Positions 24,801-37,719 of a stretch of 64,000 nt of DNA are shown here, in pieces. The notes under the pieces were generated by a model. The model worked only from the letters and a program-made list of their open reading frames with translations. It did no database searches and had not been told where the DNA came from. Both the position numbers and the translations under genes were made by a program. Every line of letters starts with the position of its first letter. Position 1 is the first letter of the stretch. The DNA is from Pelecanus crispus (Eukaryota > Chordata > Aves > Pelecaniformes > Pelecanidae): the NCBI RefSeq assembly GCF_030463565.1, contig NC_134643.1:210976583-211040582 (forward strand), in the 5' to 3' direction.

Positions 24801-27284
24801 CTAAATCAGATACTCATCACGTCCTACTAGGAGAGATCTACTCCACATCATACGTCTAAATTATCACCTGAATTAACACTCATAATTTAACATCAGATTT
24901 GATAATCCACCTAGATTCAGGTGTATTCTTGGCCTGATTGAGTGTTCCTCTGCCTACTTTGTAGTTACAGTGACAGTTCTAGCACTTTGTACTTCTGACT
25001 TACAGATGATCACAGGGTATATTATTTGAAATTTTTGGCACACAAAGATCACTCTAAATGTCTACAATTGCTGAAGCATGATGCCATTTTTTTAAAAGTG
25101 CAGGAAGACTGAAAAAGCATTTTCATCATACAGATCCTAATGAGATTTTCACCTTCTTTTCCTTATCAGAACAAATTCTAAGCCATCAAAAACTTTTAAA
25201 ATTAAAGGCAAGAAAAAAAATCTCGAAGAACATATCTTCAAAACAGTCACTAACTGACAGTGCAACTAAGAAAGTTATACGAAGTATGTGTGAATCTTAG
25301 GTTTAAATTCAGTGTTCATCTGCATTCCTAATTGTTCTGATCCCTCAACAAAGATATTCTACTAGAATAATTAAATAGCCATTGATTCAGGGACTTGAAC
25401 ACGAGTCTCCCATATCCCAAAACAGAGCGCCCCAACTATGTGAGTACAGAATCAAGTCTCTCGGTGGAAATAGTCACACAAAGTGAAATAGCACCATTAG
25501 CATAAATTGAGACTGATAAACCTCAGAACAGCCTATACCATGATCTGGTTCTTGTAGGGGATGTGAGAGATCCAATTTTAAACCTGCAGTCTGAATCATG
25601 TGAAGAAAGAATATGAAGAATCAACAAATCAAATCATCTGAAAAAAATAAATCATATTTACCAAGTCTACCAATTATTTTATCATAAACTTTCTGATAGT
25701 TTGAAGATCTATCTTACTTAAGAAGACAGTGGCTTAGCAAAAAGAAATGAATGCAGGCTCATGCCACTTGGATAAAATAATCTGAAGACCTGAAAGCCGC
25801 CAAGGAGGAGGAGAACAGCAGGACTGGGTATATCTGAGTTTGTCTTATAGACAAAAAGCTGTATGATCAGGTGGGTTCTAAACTGAAACACAATAAATCA
25901 TAATAAAAAGAAAATTTCCAAAGGGAACAAAAAAACGTGTTTGTGCAGACACAAAATTATATCTATGCATATATACTATTAACTGAATACATTCATAGAT
26001 GTATACACAATAGGATGCCAAGAAACATTTTACATTTATTTCAGTTACCTTATTCTGCACACAAATGAAATAGAAACAGATCTTTTGCTTATGAACTGAA
26101 TTTTTAAATGCGAAAAATTTCTTAGTAGCCTTATCTGCAGACAGAAGAATATCCAATGAGGAAGTAACAGTTAAGTATAAGGCTGAGATACACAATGTCA
26201 AACTTGTAGTGGCCCAGTTCACTGAGGATTGTATGTATTGAACTGGATCATGTGTAGCCTAAGCCAGTAAAAGTAGACATGTTATTTTTTGGTTAAAACT
26301 TTCCACCTTGTTTTTACAACCTTGTTGTAATCACTGTTGTGATTACACTTTGTTTTCTTCTATTTCACTCCTATGTAAGATTTTCCATTCATGTACCACA
26401 CTTTCTATAGAAGAAATGTTCTTATCAGCACTGCTGTTTTTATACAGTGATGATATCTTTAATCAAGTAGATAACTGGTGTTCTTCATAACAGCATTGTA
26501 TAAACTTAACATATATTTTGCATAAAGTCTGAAAAGTCTTTAAATAACTCTTTCCTGAACGCTATGTCTCAAAGATACCTGTATATTTAAACTTCCAAAA
26601 TGTGACAGTTTAAAAAAACCCAACCTTTTACCTTCAGGCAATTCACCTGGTAGGACCTACCAGCTCCTACAGTGGTAGGATCATAGCAATTTTAGGTTTT
26701 CTCCTGTCAGTGGAGAAAGACAGGTATCGCCTGAAATTGTTTAACTCATTGAATTTAATCTGAATTGACGCATGTCTGTCTTCATTGACAAAATGAGGCT
26801 GGTAAACTCCAATTTCCGATTTAGGCATTTAAAGTCAAGTAGGATAAAATAGGGTCCGAGCTACCTCACCATAGCATGTGTTTAAGGACTTACCTATTCT
26901 GCTGATTGAATTTTTTTTCACTCAAGCTCCCCATTCCCCACTCAAAATAGCTCCCCATTCTACAAGGTTAGCCTGAATTCTTGATACTGCAGCTACAATG
27001 TTAACTTTACCAGTATTAAAATTCATATTCCTCATGTGAACCAAGCTTAACATGCCACCCAGAGGATCCTTATCAAACAAGATACATTTTAGAGGATGAT
27101 TTTTCTGAATCACTGACATTTTTATGCCATGTTACACTCCATGTGGTATTTAGCTTAACTAATGTGAAAGTTTCTCCCCAGTTCTCCACGAGCATGAGGA
27201 AGGACTCACAGAAAGGAATCTAAATATTCAGCATCGCAAAGGGTTCCAAAGCCTTTCTGTACATCAAAGATTCAAAGGAGCAGT

Positions 27285-28435
27285 TGTATTGGGTTTGCGT
27301 GGCAAGGTTTTAGTAGCGGAGGGGCTACAGGGGTGGCTTCTGTGAGAAGCTGCCAAAAGCTTCCCCTGTGTCTGAGAGAGCCAATGCCAGCTGGCTCCAA
27401 GATGCACCCACCGCTGGCCAAGGTCAAGCCCAAGCCCACCAGCGACGGTGGTAGCACCTCTGGGATAACGTATTTAAGAAGGGGGAAAAAGACAAAGGAG
27501 AACAACGGGACAAAAACTGCAGCGGGGGTAAGGAGTGAGAGAGAGTTTGTGAGAGGAACAACTATGCAGACACCAAGGTCAGTGAAGAAGGAGGGGGAGG
27601 AGGCGTTCCAGGTGCGGGAGCCCATGGTGAAGACCATGGTGAGGCAGGCTGTCCCCCTGCAGCCCATGGAAGTCCATGGTGGAGCAGATATCCACCTGCA
27701 GCCCAGGGAGAATCCCACGCCAGAGCAGGTGGATGTGCCTGAAGGAGGCTGTGACCCCGTGGGAAGCCTGCGCTGGAGCAGGCTCCTGGCAGGAGCTGTG
27801 GACCCATGGGGAGAGAGGAGCCCATGCTGGAGCAGGTTTGCAGGCAGGACTTTGTATGACACGGGGGACCCACGCTGGAGCAGTCTGCTCCTGAAAGACT
27901 GCACCCCGTGGAAGGGACCCATGCTGGAGCAGTTCGTGAAGAACTGTAGCCCGTGGGAAGGACCCACATTGGAGAAGTTCATGGAGGACTGTCTCCCGTG
28001 GGAGGGACCCCACGCTGGAGCCGGGGAAGAGTGTGAGGAGTCCTCCCCTGAGGAGGAAGGAGCGGCAGAGACAACGTGTGATGAACTGACCGCAACCCCC
28101 ATTCCCTGTCCCCCTGCGCCACTTGCGGGGAGGAGGTAGAGAAAATCGGGGGTGAAGTTGAGCCCAGGAAGAAGGGAGGGGTGGGGGGAAGGTGTTTTAA
28201 GATTTGAGTTTATTTTTCATTTTCCTACTGTGATTTGACTGGTAATAAATTAAACTGATTTTCCCCAAGTCAAGTCTGTTTTGCCCGTGATGGTAATTGC
28301 TGAGTGACCTCTCCCTGTCCTTATCTTGACCCACGAGCTTTTTGTTACATTTTCTCTCCCCCATGCATTTGAGAAGGGGAGTGATAGAACAGCTTTGGTG
28401 GGCACCTGGCATACAGCCAGGGTCAACCCACCACA
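27285..28435 (+). mobile_element. solo LTR (avian ERV, family B, 1151 bp)
   Basis: It begins TGTATTGGGTTTGCG, ends CAACCCACCACA and is flanked by a perfect 5-bp duplication GCAGT (27280-27284 and 28436-28440). Read on the plus strand it has a TATA-like TATTTAAG at 27471 and AATAAA at 28244-28249, in the right order for U3-R-U5. The U3/R part is GC-rich and contains about six imperfect 45-54 bp units. There is no gag, pol or env next to it, so it is a solo LTR. It is antisense to DYNC2H1. Long frames open on both strands (268 codons plus, 276 codons minus) reflect base composition. Its intact ends and duplication suggest a relatively recent insertion. The family is recognised only in general terms. 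Confidence 0.93.
27773..28025 (+). repeat. minisatellite-like repeats inside the LTR
   Basis: Successive units marked by GCTGGAGCAG or close variants start near 27773, 27827, 27875, 27924, 27969 and 28015. Each is separated by a CCGTGG-GAGGGACCC-type linker. Spacing is 45-54 bp. The units have diverged, so the array is part of the LTR family and not a new expansion. Confidence 0.85.
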
Positions 28436-29556
28436 GCAGTGAAGATACTGGTGAATACTTACTAAATACAGATTCACTGAATATTGCTCTTACTGAGGAA
28501 AGCATGATATTCAAATCAAGTAAACTTGACAAGATTCTTACCTTTTGTTAAAAATAACCACTCACCTAACTGCTTCTACTATTCCTGTGGCAGAGAATTT
28601 GCTCTTAAACAAACTTCTCTTTTTATTTTTGATTCTGCTTGGAATGTAAGACTCATTCATGTAAAGCAATAGAGAATATTTGGTTTTGCCTACATATAAC
28701 AGTGACTGCTAACAGTGTAGTGTAACTAATATTACCAGAAATCTACCACATAAATTTTGCACATAACAAAGAATTATAAGCTGCAATACACCTAACTGGA
28801 GTGTTGTTATAAAACTCTTTGCTCTAATTACCCTTTAATTCTTTAGTTTCCAAGCAGCTACTTCAATCTAGCAAATGTAAAATATTGTCAAATGTTTTAG
28901 CATATGAAAATACTTAGGTAATATTATTCATGCATGGAGTTCAGGTATTTGACATTGACTTCTGACACTTTTCAAAGATGGTAGGATAGTTTTGAAGAAG
29001 TCCAGGCTTCTAGGATCTGCAGCTGATAGCCTACTAGAATGAGTGGTCTGAGATATGTAACTCAGTTTTGGCACACTGCTATGGACATAGAAGTCAGCTG
29101 AACCTGGAACGTCTGAACATGTGATTTGCAGGCTCTGAGGTTTATCATATCCCAGGTTTACCCCAGGGAATCAAATTGCCCTAAAAGCCCCTTGGTTTAT
29201 TTATCTCCAGGTTCTAGACTCCCATCTGCTTCTCATTAAATGAAGCAGGCAACCATTACTCTCATTTAAATACCAAGATTGAATAATTTTCTAAATTATA
29301 TTCTCGAGTTCCAGTAGGAATTAATTCAACAATGTTCAAAAGACTATACTGTATAAAGGTCAGAGTGGATGATTACAGCTATCTTTTCTAGCCTTACAAT
29401 CTATTAATATTTTAGCAATATGAATTCTTACACATTCTGTATTAATAATTTTAGATGGTGTCAGCAGCCAACCCAGAACCCTAATATCTCCCACAGCCTT
29501 GTGTCTGCCTGCATTACCAGACTAGAGAAAGTGCCCTGCCACTTGCTTTCTGTCTC

Positions 29557-29590
29557 CTAGTCTAGCAATCTCTCTAGTCTAGCAATCTCT
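29557..29590. repeat. 17-bp perfect tandem duplication
   Basis: CTAGTCTAGCAATCTCT occurs twice in direct succession with no mismatch, inside a DYNC2H1 intron. Confidence 0.95.
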
Positions 29591-30471
29591 CTGCCTTAGC
29601 TGCACATCAGTACATAGTCACGTGGTGAGTGCCCTGCATTATTCACCCATGTTTCTGTAAGAACACAGTTTTAAGTACCATTCTCTGTGCTGAACACAGC
29701 ACTTTGAGCTGTGCAGTATTATCATGGGACCAACATACCTGTTGGAAGACATAGCATAGAAAACATATTTTGTGAACTCCCTACGAAATCAAATATAAAA
29801 CAGGTGTGAAGAGATCTGCACTCAGCCGAAGTGGCAGTGCCACCTGAAACGTTAAGAAGCTAAACTAAACCATTTGAGGATTCATCTCTACTTTGCAATC
29901 AGTAGTGACTTTATGGCTGCTGGCTGCAGACCTAACTGTCCATTAAAAAATTGTTTGGTCTTTATCATGTCAAAAGCTAGTCATATTATAGTCACTTTGG
30001 TCTGTTTACTTCCTTAGAAGTCTCTTTTCAGTGATTTGACAAATGCTAACACATGGCCTTAGACTTCCAGATCTACGTGTGTATTTCCTCTTGCTACACG
30101 CCACAAGTCTTTCTGGATAGCTACTTTCTGGACAACAGTTAGCTATTAACTAATAGAATTGCAGGTTCAATTTTTATCTAAAAGGTGGTTGAAGAGAATG
30201 GAGCGAGAATAAGTTTAAATTTTAAATTTTAAATTATTTTAAATAAGCACTGTGACTAGGGAGGGATAAAAAGATAACTGATTTCCTTCTCCCATTTCTG
30301 CAGAATTTCTGCACTACCATTTTTGTAGCTGCATACCATTAACCAGCCTTTGTATCTCAGGTACACCAATGTATTTCTAGCTCAATTTTCCAGAAAGTTA
30401 TGGACAGATGACTTGGACTATGCTAATAAAACATCCTCGTAAAATTCTAGTAAAACATCCTAGTAAAATAC

Positions 30472-30553
30472 CTTAACTTGGAGTTTGCCTTCCTGTATTC
30501 GTCCTTTCCATGATGCTGTAAATTTAAGGCTGTCCACTGAACAGCTCATTACT
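30472..30553 (-). CDS. DYNC2H1: DYNC2H1 internal exon (82 nt)
   Basis: The acceptor is TTTCCCTTGCAG and the donor GTTAAG|GTATTT. The first base completes an Arg codon split with the previous exon (AG|A), then come VMSCSVDSLKFTASWKGR and IQEGKLQVK. The block following an F-P-x-F-L segment, with SxDSLxF, is the conserved centre of the dynein C-terminal domain. Length and phase agree with both neighbours. An imperfect tandem repeat abuts the donor on the intron side. Confidence 0.95.
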
Positions 30554-30896
30554 CTGCAAGGGAAACATATATACAGTAAATCTGAGAGACATGTAACAAC
30601 AGGAAATGAAATACAAAACCAAAACCAATATATTTTCAATGTGTACCATATCATACTAAGTATTACTTAGAAGAAAAATAAATTTTTAATTTCATCTAAA
30701 ATAAAAAAAAAATGAGCATTTAAACAAGTAACTCACAGCTATTCTACTTCAGTGCAAGTAATAACAATGAGATGACTAATGACAGCAATTGACATAATTT
30801 GTTAGATCTGTGCCCTGAAAACAAAATAACCATCTTCACGCATAGGGAACAACGGCACATTAGCACACATAAATAGGCAGATTATTTTTCCCTCAC
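30554..30896 (-). other. DYNC2H1: DYNC2H1 short intron (343 bp)
   Basis: The shortest intron of the seven-exon set. The donor is GTGAGG and the acceptor CCCTTGCAG. It is AT-rich with no repeat element. Confidence 0.9.
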
Positions 30897-31006
30897 CTTG
30901 CAGTCTCCTGGCGTAAGGCATTGAGAAATGTGTCTGGATGAAATAGCTCTGAAAGGTCAAGGGTGTCTGACAGTAGTTTCTGTTTCTCTGCTTTTTCTAC
31001 CCAATT
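30897..31006 (-). CDS. DYNC2H1: DYNC2H1 internal exon (110 nt)
   Basis: The acceptor has a long pyrimidine tract ending CTGTCTCTTAG; the donor is GCAAG|GTGAGG. It reads NWVEKAEKQKLLSDTLD, then a LSELFHPDTFLNALRQETA block, and ends with two bases of a split Arg codon. FHPDTFLNALRQ corresponds to the dynein segment F-F-P-Q-x-F-L-x-x-x-L-Q in the C-terminal domain, which packs against the AAA ring. In DYNC2H1 the aromatic pair is replaced by Leu-Phe-His, as read here. Confidence 0.96.
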
Positions 31007-34000
31007 CTAAGAGACAGAAGAAAAAAAAAGGAAAACAAAGAACCCCGAAGTTATTGCCTGATTTTTCAACATTTTGAGTTAATGTGGGTTTGTCAATTAT
31101 TATGAGTAATGAAAAATGTTTGTGTAAATATACTGTAACCTCAAAGAATAATATTAATTTCAATTATTTCAAACTGGTAAACAGAAAATTAACACCACTT
31201 AAAAGTATAAAGGAAACCAGCAGTTTATGTGTAATGTGACTCATCCACTTTAAACAAACTTGTGTTCCATTCTTTGTACAGTGCAGCTCACTTCGTACAA
31301 TGAAACTTTTATCAAGTTTGTAACATTCTGTTGAAACCCTATTTCACCTTTACTAACAAAAGAGTTTATGTTTTCCATCAAAATGGTTGTCGTCACTGTC
31401 TTTGCTTTACTAAGTGCAGGTAAATAACTGCATTCCTTTCAAGTATGCTTTAAGATCACTGTTTGTGTAAACTGCATATTAAATTCAAGAAACACTTGAT
31501 TTTCAATCTGAAGTAAGAGATTTATAAACACTAACCAACATTTTTTTGAAAATAGCTCTTAGTATTAAGTTGATACTGCCATTTTTAGTGTACTAGTTTG
31601 AGACATGAAATCACAGAATTTCTGATGAGATAGAAACTGCCCTTTGTTATATTCGGTAATAAATTAAACTAACAGAGGTAGGGGGAATATCTGGTGTCAG
31701 TTGCCCTTACAGAACACATGCCCCAACCTACTTCTTTCACCCCGTCTTACATGGAGCTATGAAGACTGTTACTAGGAGCAGTAAGCTTGGAATTTCCCAT
31801 CAACTTAATGCATTATGAGCCAACACGAGAAAAGAGACACACATTGCACCTTGCAGTCTAGATAAACCATGTGTCTTAAGTAATGAAATCTGAGTTTGAT
31901 CTTCAAAACACTAACAATCTCAGACTAAAGAATTTGTTATCTTCAGATGAGTTATTTAGGTACCTGAGTGGTTATGCAACAGTCTGCACTCAAAATCCTA
32001 CGGTTTGAAACTTTTATACTGTACATCTTTGGTACAATTTCTTTATACAGTATAGTCACAGTCCTGACTATGGTACTGTAGTATAAACGTTAAGTTACCG
32101 TATAACCTACTCTATAAGTAGTCTCAAGCCATATGCTTCTGCATAGAAAGATGCATGTTTAATACTAAGCCAGAAAATAGAGACTAAGATTCCACATGCT
32201 ACTACTAAACAGAGAAAGACAAACCACACTCTCTTCTAAATACGAGATACTAGAAGATTACAAAATTACTCTAGTCACTGAATAAAAACTCTTGAAAGCT
32301 ACACTGTCATTAGACAATGCACCTGCCAGGCATCCATATCTTGTTTAAAAAATACTTTACTGTATTCTCTGAACTGCTGACAGATGAATAATTCTATAGA
32401 AGCATCTTGGAAGTGACAAAATAATCCAAAACACAAGTAAATATCACTCAGTGAATTTTATTTTATTTTGTCAGTGTGTCAGACACATCTCCATAATGTT
32501 TCCACCATGTTCAAACATTTAATCGGTGATCTTTTTATCTGTCACATAACTGATTATGAGCCCTGAACCCAAATGATTATGAGTCAGTTAGGAGATTTTT
32601 GCTTTCCATTTTCATTAGCTAAATGTACACAGTTAATGACTCTTGTCTGCATGATTCTTTTAATGACTTTATATAACAATCTCTTTTATCACATAGCAGT
32701 AACTCTACATTCTGGTTAAGACAGATTTTGTAAATTGTTTTGTGTAATAAAAGTAGACACAATCATTTCAACTTGTATTTAATATAATCATTCTATTGTT
32801 GCCATCAAATAAACTTTTAATGTAACTGCTTAAGAGAAACACTGTCAGGAACATAGATGCTTATATTCTATCCAATTAAAAGACCAGTATGGGTGATACT
32901 AATTCTGAACTGAATTAATTAAGTCACACTAGGAAATACACAATAACAAAAACTTTCATTAGATCACAAAAGCAAAGTTTGTAATTGCTTGTACCGCTCT
33001 ACATAAAGCTGAAGACATAGCTCATTCACAGCTGTTTAATAAATAATTTACAATTTAAATGCAATAAAAATGATAGCAAAATGCATTTTACAACACAAAT
33101 GTAAAAAACTATCCTTATGCTTATTCTCCTTTTTGTCTTATGTGACCACATGGCAGCATGTTAGTGAAGTGCTACAGTCTCAAAAGACAACAACACTCTA
33201 TTATAAATAAACAGATGATTTGTCACTAGTACATCCACTGCCACTGCCGTAACAGCTGGAAGAGATTAGGTCTTGAAGGGAAGTAAATTGGAGGGAAGGG
33301 AAGCTAAGCTGTAGAAAGACTGAAGTGATGTTTCTTGAAAGGGAGAAATCCTGTAACAGATTAGCTAGAATATCTTCATTTCCCTCTCCTGTCCTGACTC
33401 CAATAAAAACATATGTTGACTTCTTTTCTCAAAGTGATGCAAAGTTGTTTGACTTCTTATTGGTCTTGGATGGCCATGTAGCATTTCAGTGTGAAGGGCC
33501 TTCCTCCATCACCAACTCAGTAGAAAATTTTGCCTTTCCCGCCAGGTAGGCCAAAATAATCCATGCATTTGTCACTTGCCAGCTGGATTACAGTAAGAAG
33601 ACTACCATCAGCTCCAAGATGGTGTAAAATCTAGTGACTTGTCTCTTTGTGGCTCAAGCCAATACCCATGCTCTCCCAACCGCCCCCTCACTCCTGGCTC
33701 CCATAATATGGCCTTAAACACATTTGCTGCAATTCAGGATTTGTTTTCCTTCTTCAAAACAGCTAATAGCCAAGACCTAAACTCACGAAAAGCAGCTTTC
33801 AGTGTATGAATTAATGATACATCTTTGGTTAGATATGGCAGCTATAAAATCTGGGAAAAGGCATATAAAAGTTGAAATGGTTTTAAAAAATAAATTCACA
33901 TTGTATCAATAATTTCTGTTATACCAATAATGTGGTCCACAAGGCCAAATATCCTAACCCCCAAAAGATTTATATTACAAAATAAAATAAAAAATCTATC

Positions 34001-37000
34001 ATACACTCTTCTTTGTAACTGTTTATTTCAATATTTCATTATTTCAATATTTTCTGAATCTTTCTTATTACAAAGAAACTAGAAATTTAAGTGTGCACTG
34101 TCCATGATAGATTAATATAGCATATGATGATTATAAATATAATAGCAAAACTTATCAGCGATGCCCAAAATGCTTGCAAAGCAATTCCTAGCAGGGTATT
34201 TCAAAACTTCAATTAATGTGAGGTTCTGCTTGGTAGAATAAAAGGATTTTTTTTTTTTTACAAAGATAAATCTCTAAGTGTGGTTTCAGGTGGTTCAAAT
34301 AATATTTTTCCAGGTATCTTAGCATCCAAGAAGCATCTATTCCATTTTCAGAGAGAAGCCTTCCTTATCTTCTATAATCCCAAAGCAAACTGAGCACCTC
34401 ATATTGAACAGTGGAAGGAATAAAGAGGCTGCCAGATTTTCACATTATCATTTATACAACTTGAGGATCACAGAATTCCTCTACAATGAATCCAGTACTT
34501 TTCCTTCACCTGTTTTAATTCATTCCAAATGTATTCTCTTCCACCATGTTTTTCCCTTGGTGTGGTCCCAGAAGAGAACTTTTATTGAAAGAGAAAATCA
34601 TATAAATTGCTAAAGAAGTGATTTCATTTCTGTGCCTAGATGGAAAATTGTATTCACTGTTATATGAATATGCATAGCCAGAAATCATAGAGTACAATTC
34701 TGTTTTCCCATTAGTCTTAGAGGGATTCAAAGTTATGAGGGAAAAAAAATGCAGGACTTTGGATAAGTCTGAGAGCAAATGATGGTGAGTAGCACTGCTA
34801 GGAGAGTAAGTATTCAGTTAACCAGAGTTTAGATTAAGCAAAGGTCAATCAAGCAGTTATGCTAGAGTCCTATTTTCCTCACAGTGCAGCAGCTGTTCCA
34901 TAGGTGCACTCCTAAGTGTTGGCATTCAGTGGTAAATGCCAGCAGGAGTAATTGTGTTACACTACAAAGAAATGAAACAGAGGTATTTTCTTCTGGCATT
35001 GAGCAAAGAGGGGGTAACAGCTTCTCAGGAGCAACTGGCATACAACAATTTGCTCCCTTGTGGTAATTTTTTTTATATGTGAAATCACTGAAATATTATT
35101 CTTGAGCTAGTTATCCTTTATTAAATGAACAAGTGAATACTTCAGTATTTCAGGTATATGATAAGATGTTGGCACATACTATCTTTCAAATGGTAAATCA
35201 CACAGGAATTTAATCCAGAGTCTTATTTTTGTTTTAAAATAGCTTTCTCCTCCTTTCTTTTTTTTTTTTAATTTTTTTTGTTTGTTTTGTTATTTTAGAG
35301 CATGCAGACCATAACTGCTGGTTAATGCTTTAAGAGAAAATACTATTACTTCTTTATTTCAGTTTGACATGCCTCAGAAACCCCCCGTTTGATCAGGAAG
35401 TCTTAACACTAACACAATAGCACAGTGTTAAGGCATAAAAACTCTGAGTCCATTAGTATCAACATGCTACCTAACAATGTGCCAGAAGCAGATGTGCAGT
35501 AAGGCATAGCTGAGGGAACCATTAGCAAATGTGGTATCATTCTGGTTACTGTATTAATTTATTTTTACCAAAACAGGAACTTAACATTCCATTAATTGCT
35601 GTTTCCTACATTTAATAAGGATACCAGAATGATGATGCTGTATAAGAACTGTAACATCACACTAACAAGTTCAAGATTGATGTATGCCAAAAATATCTAC
35701 TTTCAGATATTTCCTATATGATCACTAAACACAGAATCCAGTTAGACAATACTCTTATGCTTCATGCCTTCTAGTCTTTTCTTTCTCCACAACTAAATAC
35801 ATCAGTTACTAAGTGCTAGACTGCATTTGCAGTTACGTAGAGTATAACTGGGTAAGGAAGTATAAGAGCTGGAACTACTCCTTGGTAGAACCAGAAACTA
35901 AAAAATGTGCACAGCAAAGGGGATAACATTCAAAGAAACTTCAGTGTCCTCTCCTTCTGAAAGAGATTATGGTCCTACTTCCCACCTCCACTGGTAAGAA
36001 GTTGCAGGGCAGGGAAAACAGTGGCACATAATATTCATTTGCAGGTAACAGACAAGACTGCCTACCATAATCCTTGGACAAAGTCAAGACTACATCAGAC
36101 ATAATTCCTTTGCAGAGCTCTGGAGTAGTGATGCTGAAATGTATATTGTGATGGTGCTGGTGTGACTAAACAAGGGTAAAGAATACTCAATATATTAAGC
36201 ACTAGTAATGACGGGATGCACAACAGTAATTTGTTTTATAGTATCAGCTTGAAGGCTATGTTACAATAAGGTGAGCCAACAGAGAACTGTTTAACTTTGC
36301 TATGGTTCATTTTCTCTGGTCAACATGGCACGAGATACAGATTTTCCATTAAGCATCTCCCTCACAGTCCTTGTTGCTCTTCTGAAACTATGATCCCTTG
36401 AACTGCAAGTCATCAGTCTCTCTCTTTTTTTCTTTTTTCTTCTTTTTTTACTGTTTACCAGTCATTTATTTTCTGTTAACACCTTCTCTTGAGGCTGTCA
36501 AAATTCAGAGAAAATCTCTCAGCCATGCCTGCGTCACAGAATTCTCCTCTATTAGCAAGTATTAAGGCTTAACCTAACTCTCAGGTATGTATGCAATGTT
36601 CATCAAACCCATTAAAGCAATCTAATCAGAAATTGTTTAACTCTGTGGTGTACGTATCCCAAAATATACCACAATGAAAAGGCAAAGAAGGAAATCTATT
36701 TTTCTACAAGGAAAAAGAGATCTCAGAATGGAAACAGTGGCTGATGCAACCCCAGTCTAAACAAAGGAACTACATGATTGCATTGCCATTTAGCGTGAAG
36801 GTACTTCAAATATAGTATATGAGCTATTTGAAGCCCATAAAGCCTTTCTTTAAACCAGAAAGGGAAGTTTTTTATTGTGGCCAACCTGAACAGAACAGAT
36901 CATCATCAAGGCTGTAGGTCTCTTTCAGATGTCCTGTCACACTTGAGGGCTAAGAGAATGCTGAAGAGCAGTAGCATGGCATGAAGCTTCATTCAAACCT

Positions 37001-37260
37001 GTCCTCAGAAGTAACCCGGAGAAACAGACATTATGGAGTAATTTAGGGAAAAAATATTGCACATTTGGTTAAACAGCACACTTTGTTTTGTTTTATTTTT
37101 AAATGCTTTTTTGTTTTCTTTTTTTTATATACAATGGTTTTAGTTTTAAAATTATTTCTGTTATAGAAATAATTTATTCATAAAACTAAACATTTGGCAA
37201 CAATACTATCTATGTATTTTGATACCTACTGCATGAAATTTTAAAGTATCCTACAGTAAC

Positions 37261-37515
37261 ATGGAATCACAGAATAATTACAGTTGGAAGACCTCTGGAG
37301 ATATTCTAGTCCAACTCCCCACCCTTGAAGAAGGGCCACCCTAGAGTAGGTTGCTCAGTGGCTTGTTCAATGATATTTTAAATATCTAGAACGACAGAGA
37401 TTCCACAACTTTCTCTAGGCCGCCCGTTCCAGTCTCTGACCACCCTCAATGTGATTTTTTCCTTCCAAATGTCTAATCAGTTGCCCTTCTTGCAACGTGT
37501 GTCTGTTTTCTCTTG
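37261..37515 (-). mobile_element. old CR1 3' fragment
   Basis: It opens with ATGGAATCACAGAATAATTA and CAGTTGGAAGACCTCTGGAG, both degraded CR1 tail motifs in antisense. The antisense RT tail follows (CACAACTTTCTCTAGGCCGC, TCTGACCACCCTCAATG). It is truncated at about 37515. It is more diverged than the 44823 copy. Confidence 0.85.
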
Positions 37516-37719
37516 GCTGATCTTAGTAAGTGCCACTATGTATGTCTAAGCAATACATGAAACATTTGAAATTTTCAGTGCATATAACTAGATACATCAC
37601 TACTGAATATTTAACATTTAAGAAAGGAGTACTACACTGAAGTGGTACAAATCAGGTGAATATTCATTAGAGCAGATTTGACCCAAAAGGTACAGTGGAG
37701 AAGTTCTAAATTAGAAAAT

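Larger units (their letters stand above)
21103..30471 (-). other. DYNC2H1: DYNC2H1 intron with solo LTR
   Basis: 9.37-kb GT-AG intron. It holds an (AAT)n microsatellite (21876-21898), an A16 run (23862-23877), the 1.15-kb solo LTR at 27285-28435, a 17-bp tandem duplication (29557-29590) and an imperfect tandem repeat beside the donor (30427-30470). I see no other gene in it. Confidence 0.85.

Noticed and set aside
25878..26222. 114-codon minus-strand ORF in the gene's direction, considered as a possible missing exon
   Set aside because: No dynein similarity. The flanking exons (21102 and 30472) already join in phase, so no exon is needed here.
27333..28139. 268-codon plus-strand ORF in intron DNA, and a 276-codon frame on the other strand (28102-27272)
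   Set aside because: It lies wholly inside a solo LTR with TG...CA ends and a target-site duplication. Both strands are open because the sequence is GC-rich and repetitive. There is no domain, and no splice signal or start context supports translation.
31610..31660. AAATCACAGAATTTC followed by AACTGCCCTTTG, CR1-like
   Set aside because: The match is short and nothing beyond it follows the CR1 order.
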